Assembly (NCBI GenBank): GCA_004294195.1
Contig: REAQ01000292.1
Span: forward strand, 1 to 9,955
Length of the DNA: 9,955 bases
Origin: Sphingobacteriales bacterium
Lineage (GTDB): Bacteria > Bacteroidota > Bacteroidia > Chitinophagales > Chitinophagaceae
Direction: 5' to 3'
The notes beneath the pieces were generated by a model. That model searched no databases and had not been told where the DNA came from. It saw only the letters and a program-made list of their open reading frames with translations. The translations under genes were made by a program, and so were the position numbers. This document shows, one piece after another, positions 5,646 to 9,955 of the stretch; the stretch's first letter is position 1; every line of letters begins with the position of its first letter.

Positions 5646-6908
5646 CTACGCGGAAATGATCTGATCCCTGCCTGGGCCGTTTGACACATAACTGATCTCT
5701 ACACCCAGATATTTGCTGATATGATCAATATATTCCTTCATTTTCGCCGGCGCATCTGCATAACTCTTCACCGCAGTAATATCGGTTTTCCAGCCGGGTA
5801 ATGCCGTATAAATCGGTTCAATCTTTGATTTAAGCATCTGATAGGGCACTTCTGCGGTCAGCTGCCCATTCACTTTGTACTGCTCGCATACCTGAAGTTG
5901 CTCAAATGAGTCAAGCACGTCTGCTTTGGTCATCACAATCTTGGTGACGCCATTGATCATACAAGCGAAGCGAAGCGCAACCAGGTCGATCCAGCCACAA
6001 CGCCTCGGCCGGCCTGTTGTAGCGCCAAATTCGCTGCCCAATTTGCGCAGCTCTTCTCCGGTTTCATTTTCCAGTTCTGTCGGGAATGGCCCGCTACCCA
6101 CCCTGGTACAATATGCTTTGGAGACACCCAGTACATCCCGGATCTTCTGCGGCGCAATACCCAGGCCAGAACACACACCCGCGGAGATGGTGCTTGATGA
6201 AGTAACAAAGGGGAAGGTACCAAAATCAACATCAAGCATACTACCCTGTGCACCTTCGGCAAGAACCTTCGCGCCTTTAGACAGCTTATCGTTCACAAAA
6301 TACTCGCCGTTCACCACTTTGAGTTCCCGCATAAATTCTACGGCTTCAAAAAACTCTTCTTCCCACGCCGTAATGTCTTCCTGAAAATTCATGCTATCCA
6401 ACAGACGCTGGTGCTTCATACGTAACTTGATGTACTGCGTAGTGAAATTCTTATCCAACAGATCACCCACGCGTAAACCGTTACGGCCTGTTTTATCCAT
6501 ATATGCAGGGCCGATGCCTTTGAGGGTTGAGCCGATTTTTTCATTACCCTTCGCGAGTTCCGAAGCCTTGTCCAGCGCACGATGCGTGGGAAGGATCAGA
6601 TGGGTACGTTCTGCAATAAAAAGGTTCTTCCTCACATCGATCCCATGTTCTGCTACTTTCTGGCTTTCCTTCTTCAGGGTAACAGCATCCAAAACCACAC
6701 CGTTTCCGATCAGGTTCACGGTACTTTCATGAAATACACCTGAAGGAATCTGGTGCAACACGATCTTAGTTCCATTTACATATAAAGTATGTCCGGCGTT
6801 AGGGCCACCCTGAAACCTTGCGATCACCTGATATCCAGGCGCAAAATAATCTACGATTTTCCCTTTCCCTTCATCGCCCCATTGCAGGCCTAAAATGACG
6901 TCAACCAT
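5646..6908 (-). CDS. purA: Adenylosuccinate synthetase
   Basis: PurA joins IMP and aspartate using GTP to make adenylosuccinate, the first committed step to AMP. The 420-residue product has the complete family pattern: GDEGKGK at 11-17 with catalytic Asp12, GPNAGHT with catalytic His40, STLKGIGPAY at 127-136, EGAQGSMLD at 218-226, the aspartate/IMP loop GATTGRPRRCGW at 295-306, and a C-terminal SNGPGRDQ. The ATG at 6908 gives the canonical N terminus MVDVILGLQWGDEGKGK. It lies 38 nt after rel on the same strand, and a -7-like box at 6934-6927 suggests its own promoter in addition to read-through. Neighbouring rel makes (p)ppGpp, a known competitive inhibitor of PurA in E. coli, so the pairing is biologically meaningful; inhibition in this organism is inference. 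Confidence 0.97.
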   Translation of the reverse strand: MVDVILGLQWGDEGKGKIVDYFAPGYQVIARFQGGPNAGHTLYVNGTKIVLHQIPSGVFHESTVNLIGNGVVLDAVTLKKESQKVAEHGIDVRKNLFIAERTHLILPTHRALDKASELAKGNEKIGSTLKGIGPAYMDKTGRNGLRVGDLLDKNFTTQYIKLRMKHQRLLDSMNFQEDITAWEEEFFEAVEFMRELKVVNGEYFVNDKLSKGAKVLAEGAQGSMLDVDFGTFPFVTSSSTISAGVCSGLGIAPQKIRDVLGVSKAYCTRVGSGPFPTELENETGEELRKLGSEFGATTGRPRRCGWIDLVALRFACMINGVTKIVMTKADVLDSFEQLQVCEQYKVNGQLTAEVPYQMLKSKIEPIYTALPGWKTDITAVKSYADAPAKMKEYIDHISKYLGVEISYVSNGPGRDQIISA

Positions 6909-6926
6909 GTATCAATTTTGAAGCAG

Positions 6927-6934
6927 CAAATATA
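6927..6934 (-). promoter_or_regulatory. Candidate -7 box of a purA promoter
   Basis: The minus strand reads TATATTTG here, a full match to TAnnTTTG, and would give a 5' leader of about 14 nt before the purA ATG. No good TTTG is found 19-21 nt upstream, inside the end of rel, so this is a weaker call than the rplS promoter. Confidence 0.45.
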
Positions 6935-6946
6935 GTGTGAAAGTCA

Positions 6947-9190
6947 CTACACCGAGTCTGTATCAAATCTTTCTACGGAATGAATGCCGGGTAGTTGTTT
7001 GAGGCGGTCAAACACATGCTCAAGCTCCTCCTTATCGTGCACATAAAGTTTAATGCTCCCTGTAAACAGGCCTTCCTTGGCTTCAATGGTAAGGGCCGCG
7101 ATATTTATCTTCAGCTCACCGGAGAGCAGATTGGTGATTTTATTAATAACGCCAACATCATCCAATCCGATGATATTGATCCCCGTGAGGAAGGAGATCT
7201 CTTTGTTTTTCGCCCATTTGGTTTTAACCACCCGATGGCCATATTGCGATAAAAGACGGGCCGCATTGGGGCAGTTGGTGCGATGGATGATCAGTCCTTT
7301 ACCTGTAGATACAAATCCGAATACATCGTCTCCCGGAATCGGCTTACAGCAATTGGCGAGATTATATACGATCCGGTCACTGCTCTCGCCGAAAATGATC
7401 AGTTCCGTATCTTTCTTGGGTATCGTTCTTACCGATTCCTCATGCTTAATATGTTCCTCTACCTTGGGCTTGGGCAGTTCTATCTTATCCCCTACCACAT
7501 GGAACTCTTTCAGTTCTTTGAGGTCAATGGTTTTGATGGCGATGCGATAAAAAAGATCCAGACTGGATTGCAACTTGTAAAAATTGGCCAGCAGTTCAAT
7601 GTTATGCGGCGTATAGGAAGCGCCCATTCCATCGAGCTTTTTCTGCAAGGTGTACTTACCATCTTCGGCTACCTTTCTTTTTTCTTCTTTTAGCGCATCC
7701 TTGATCTTATTCCTGGCTTTGGCTGTCACCACAAAATTCAGCCAGTCTTCTGTGGGCTTCTGCTTGTTAGACGTGATGATCTCGATCTGGTCCCCGCTCC
7801 GCAGCTTATGTGAAATGGGCACCAGTTTGTGATTAACTTTGGCGCCGATACATTTAGAGCCGATGGCGGAGTGGATCGCAAATGCGAAGTCCAATGCCGT
7901 TGAGCCGATGGGCATCATTTTCACATCGCCCTTGGGCGTATACACATAGATCTCTTCAGTCAGGAAGGAGGTCTTGAAATCATGTAAAAAATCGATGGTA
8001 TTGGAATCCTGGTGACTGAGCGCCTCGCGGATCTGGGAGAACCAATGATCAAAACGGTCTTCATCCTGCCCGCCTTCTTTATACTTCCAATGCGCGGCAA
8101 GGCCTTTCTCGGCGATCTCATTCATTCGTTTGGAGCGGATCTGCACTTCAACCCATCGGCCCGAAGGGCCCATCACTGTGGTGTGTAGCGCCTCGTAGCC
8201 ATTTGATTTAGGATTACTCAACCAGTCCCTCAACCGCTCCGGCGAAGGGGTGTACATATCCGTGATAAATGAATACACCTTCCAGCAATCTTCTTTTTCT
8301 TTTTCCGGCGGCGAGTCGAGGATGATCCGGATCGCAAAAAGGTCATATACCTCTTCAAAATCCACCGCCTTCTTTTTCATCTTGTTCCAGATGGAATGGA
8401 TGGATTTGGGACGGCCATGGATCTCATATAGAAAATCTGCTTTATCCAGCTTGTCTTTGATGGGTTTGATGAACTCGTTAATATAGCGGGTACGCTCTCG
8501 TCTTGTTTCAGAGAGTTTTCTGGCGATTTCTTTGTAGACATCGGGCTCCAGGTATTTCATAGACAGATCCTCGAGTTCTGTCTTGATGTTGTACAAACCC
8601 ATGCGATGCGCGAGTGGTGCGTACACATAAACGGTTTCCGAAGAGATCTTCAACTGCTTCTCCGCCTTCATGGATTCCAAAGTGCGCATGTTGTGCAGCC
8701 GGTCCGCCAATTTAATCAGGATGACCCTCGGATCATCGGTAAGGGTAAGCAGGATCTTCTTGAAATTCTCTGCCTGTTGGGTGGAGTTGTTATCTACTAC
8801 ATTAGAGATCTTGGTGAGCCCGTCTATGATCCTTGCGATCTCGCTTCCGAATTCCCTTTCTATATCATCGAGGGTGATATCGGTGTCTTCAACGGTGTCA
8901 TGCAGAAGGGCGCAGATGGTGGAACGCACGCCGAGGCCAACCTCTTCCACGCAGATGCGGGACACGGCAAGTGGGTGCAGGATATAAGGTTCGCCAGACT
9001 TCCGGCGCATCGTTTTATGGGCCTCCACGGACATCTCGAAGGCGCGGCGCACCAGTTCCTTATCCCCGGGTTTCAGCCTGGGTTTGATGACCCGTAAGAG
9101 GGCCCGGTACTGGCGCACGATTTCCTTCCTCTCCTGCTCTGCTGTGAGGTTGTATTTGGGGACCGCCTGTTCCTGATCTACCAACTGCAT
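6947..9190 (-). CDS. rel: Bifunctional (p)ppGpp synthetase/hydrolase (RelA/SpoT family)
   Basis: Rel makes and degrades the stringent-response alarmone (p)ppGpp on the ribosome and in the cytosol. Numbered from the ATG at 9190 (747 residues), the domains are intact. The HD hydrolase has His58, His72 and the HDxxED-type LLHDTVEDTD with His97-Asp98. The synthetase has RLRD (319-322), NPKSNGYEALHT (326-337) and EVQIRS (Glu348). The TGS domain spans about 414-477. The zinc-finger/RIS domain has NCCKP (Cys614, Cys615) and HRTNCP (Cys640). The ACT domain runs from about 664 to 744. Basic RLRD in place of the acidic EXDD of monofunctional RelA, plus the complete HD motif, points to a bifunctional enzyme. 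An upstream in-frame TTG at 9229 would add 13 residues. I prefer the ATG because homologues start shortly before YNLTxEQERKEIVRQYR, and the TTG falls inside a possible -33 box. Confidence 0.95.
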   Translation of the reverse strand: MQLVDQEQAVPKYNLTAEQERKEIVRQYRALLRVIKPRLKPGDKELVRRAFEMSVEAHKTMRRKSGEPYILHPLAVSRICVEEVGLGVRSTICALLHDTVEDTDITLDDIEREFGSEIARIIDGLTKISNVVDNNSTQQAENFKKILLTLTDDPRVILIKLADRLHNMRTLESMKAEKQLKISSETVYVYAPLAHRMGLYNIKTELEDLSMKYLEPDVYKEIARKLSETRRERTRYINEFIKPIKDKLDKADFLYEIHGRPKSIHSIWNKMKKKAVDFEEVYDLFAIRIILDSPPEKEKEDCWKVYSFITDMYTPSPERLRDWLSNPKSNGYEALHTTVMGPSGRWVEVQIRSKRMNEIAEKGLAAHWKYKEGGQDEDRFDHWFSQIREALSHQDSNTIDFLHDFKTSFLTEEIYVYTPKGDVKMMPIGSTALDFAFAIHSAIGSKCIGAKVNHKLVPISHKLRSGDQIEIITSNKQKPTEDWLNFVVTAKARNKIKDALKEEKRKVAEDGKYTLQKKLDGMGASYTPHNIELLANFYKLQSSLDLFYRIAIKTIDLKELKEFHVVGDKIELPKPKVEEHIKHEESVRTIPKKDTELIIFGESSDRIVYNLANCCKPIPGDDVFGFVSTGKGLIIHRTNCPNAARLLSQYGHRVVKTKWAKNKEISFLTGINIIGLDDVGVINKITNLLSGELKINIAALTIEAKEGLFTGSIKLYVHDKEELEHVFDRLKQLPGIHSVERFDTDSV

Positions 9191-9195
9191 AATCT

Positions 9196-9230
9196 CAAAT
9201 TTACTGAAAACAGGGCTTCCGTACGTCAAA
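9196..9230 (-). promoter_or_regulatory. Candidate rel promoter giving a near-leaderless mRNA
   Basis: The minus strand has TAAATTTG at 9203-9196, a full -7 match, and TTTG at 9230-9227 as a possible -33 box with a 23-nt spacer, longer than usual. The -7 box ends only 5 nt before the rel ATG, so the transcript would begin at or next to the start codon. The long spacer makes this tentative. Confidence 0.4.
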
Positions 9231-9236
9231 AATGGT

Positions 9237-9244
9237 TACCTTTG
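9237..9244 (+). promoter_or_regulatory. -7 box of the tRNA-Leu promoter
   Basis: TACCTTTG at 9237-9244 is identical to the -7 boxes of rplS and tatA. The expected start near 9249 leaves only about seven nt before the mature tRNA 5' end at 9256. The -33 position (about 9214-9218) has no clear TTTG. Confidence 0.55.
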
Positions 9245-9255
9245 CCACCCCTTAA

Positions 9256-9337
9256 GCGCATGTGGCGTAATTGGTAGCCGCGCCAGACTTAGGATCTGGT
9301 GTCGTGAGACGTGGGGGTTCGAGTCCCTCCATGCGCA
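9256..9337 (+). tRNA. tRNA-Leu (anticodon UAG)
   Basis: A class II cloverleaf of 82 nt. The acceptor stem GCGCATG (9256-9262) pairs with CATGCGC (9330-9336), followed by discriminator A9337. The anticodon stem CCAGA/TCTGG (9283-9287, 9295-9299) encloses loop CTTAGGA with anticodon TAG at 9290-9292, which reads CUN leucine codons. A long variable arm (TGTC-GTGA-GACG) and the T arm GGGGG-TTCGAGT-CCCTC complete it. The 3' CCA is not encoded (the sequence continues CTTTTT), so CCA must be added by nucleotidyltransferase. The short T run at 9339-9343 may help 3'-end formation. It is divergent from rel and lies 96 nt upstream of tig. Confidence 0.96.
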
Positions 9338-9346
9338 CTTTTTGAA

Positions 9347-9433
9347 GGCATTTGGCACTGAGGCATTGGGCATTGTACCTAAATTCCGGCCCTCCTCACT
9401 GCCAAGTGCCACAATGCCCAATAAACTTTTTTT
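9347..9433 (+). terminator. GGCA-word inverted repeat followed by a T tract, between tRNA-Leu and tig
   Basis: The arm ATTGGGCATTGT (9365-9376) pairs perfectly over 12 bp with 9411-9422. An alternative pairing is TGGCACT (9353-9359) with AGTGCCA (9405-9411). GGCA starts at 9347, 9354, 9362 and 9369 (steps 7, 8, 7), and TGCC starts at 9400, 9407 and 9415 (steps 7, 8). A run of seven T (9427-9433) follows and directly precedes the tig ATG. It could terminate the tRNA transcript, but then tig would need a start site within or after it. No TAnnTTTG box for tig is visible, so attenuation or read-through is equally possible. Confidence 0.6.
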
Positions 9434-9955
9434 ATGCCTACAGTTACAAGAGAAAACATTGGTTTACTTAGCGATAAGATCACGGTTACCGTGCAAACGG
9501 AAGATTACCTGCCTTCGTTTGAGAAGCAACTGAAGCAGTTTGCCAAGACTGCCAACATCCCCGGTTTCCGGAAAGGAATGGTTCCTGCCGGAATGGTAAA
9601 GAAAATGCACGGGCCCGCCTTGTTTGCGGATGAGGTGCTGCGCAGTGTAGAAAAGAAACTGGTAGATTACCTGCAGGGTGAGCAGCTGGATATTTTTGCA
9701 CAGCCCATCCCAAGCGCAGAAAACAGTGCGGATCAACTCAATATGAACGCGCCTTCAGACTACAGTTTTTCTTTTGAAATTGGTCTGAAACCTTCTTTTG
9801 ACCTTAACCTGTCAGCCGTTTCGCTTCCAAGATATAAAGTGACCGTAACCGATGAGATGGTGAACGATGAGGTAGACAGGCTTCAGGCCCGGTTAGGTAA
9901 AATGTCTGAACCGGAAGTGGTTGACAACGAAGAGAATGTACTGAATGTAACTTTC
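9434..9955 (+). CDS. tig: Trigger factor, N-terminal part (partial, 3' end outside window)
   Basis: Trigger factor is the ribosome-associated chaperone and peptidyl-prolyl isomerase that meets nascent chains at the exit tunnel. The frame opens at the ATG at 9434 and runs 174 codons without a stop to the last base of the window. The ribosome-binding signature GFRKGMVP sits at residues 44-51, in the expected place, within the N-terminal domain. The following part (YSFSFEIGLKPSFDLNL, then YKVTVTDEMVNDEVDRLQARLG) matches the link to the PPIase and C-terminal regions, which lie outside. The ATG follows immediately on a seven-T run with no Shine-Dalgarno sequence. Bacteroidota trigger factors are often divergent, but the GFRxGxxP motif makes the call safe. 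Confidence 0.93.
   Translation, partial: MPTVTRENIGLLSDKITVTVQTEDYLPSFEKQLKQFAKTANIPGFRKGMVPAGMVKKMHGPALFADEVLRSVEKKLVDYLQGEQLDIFAQPIPSAENSADQLNMNAPSDYSFSFEIGLKPSFDLNLSAVSLPRYKVTVTDEMVNDEVDRLQARLGKMSEPEVVDNEENVLNVTF

Noticed and set aside
5926..6384. 152-codon plus-strand frame opposite purA
   Set aside because: Antisense to the conserved catalytic part of purA; no start context or recognisable product.
7053..7550. 165-codon plus-strand frame opposite the rel C-terminal region
   Set aside because: Antisense to the conserved ACT and zinc-finger coding region, with low-complexity Ser/Leu composition and no family resemblance.
8606..9097. 163-codon plus-strand frame opposite rel
   Set aside because: It lies wholly inside the conserved rel coding region on the other strand, and its product resembles no family. 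It is a shadow frame.
1..9955. Mobile element, defence island or biosynthetic cluster
   Set aside because: All recognised genes are conserved housekeeping genes, with no integrase, transposase, toxin, nuclease-defence or synthase genes in either strand.

Overview
The window looks like core chromosome of a Bacteroidota bacterium, most likely in or near the Chitinophagaceae. Three candidate promoters carry the Bacteroidota -7 box TAnnTTTG in the identical form TACCTTTG (before rplS, tatA and tRNA-Leu). Shine-Dalgarno sequences are not evident, leaders are short and A/T-rich, and the protein sequences resemble Bacteroidota homologues. The genus cannot be named from sequence alone. I see no phage, transposon, CRISPR or defence genes.

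Left part, plus strand (1-3805): the 3' end of rny (RNase Y); a 238-nt gap filled by a large inverted repeat and a 24-nt palindrome that overlaps the rplS promoter; rplS (ribosomal protein L19) with a classical intrinsic terminator; tatA (Tat translocase pore subunit) closely followed by gatA (GatCAB amidotransferase subunit A, TTG start); then an exported MltD-like lytic transglycosylase. A 7-nt-phased inverted repeat separates the last gene from the convergent minus-strand block.

Middle and right, minus strand (read 9190 down to 3860): rel (bifunctional (p)ppGpp synthetase/hydrolase), purA (adenylosuccinate synthetase), a 141-aa very acidic low-complexity protein of unknown function, and pabB (aminodeoxychorismate synthase component I), whose ATG directly follows the stop codon of the acidic gene. 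This links the stringent alarmone enzyme to an AMP-synthesis enzyme of a family known in other bacteria to be inhibited by ppGpp, and to pABA/folate synthesis, which feeds purine synthesis. Divergent from rel are tRNA-Leu(UAG) and the first 174 codons of tig (trigger factor), which runs off the window end.

The most unusual content is non-coding. Four intergenic gaps (rny/rplS, gatA/mltD, mltD/pabB, tRNA-Leu/tig) contain inverted repeats built from short words repeated every 7 or 8 nt. The words differ between sites (GGCAATGT, TAGCNNN, CAACCTN, GGCATTG) but the design is the same, and each lies at the 3' end of a gene or transcription unit. No gene-free stretch exceeds 300 bases.
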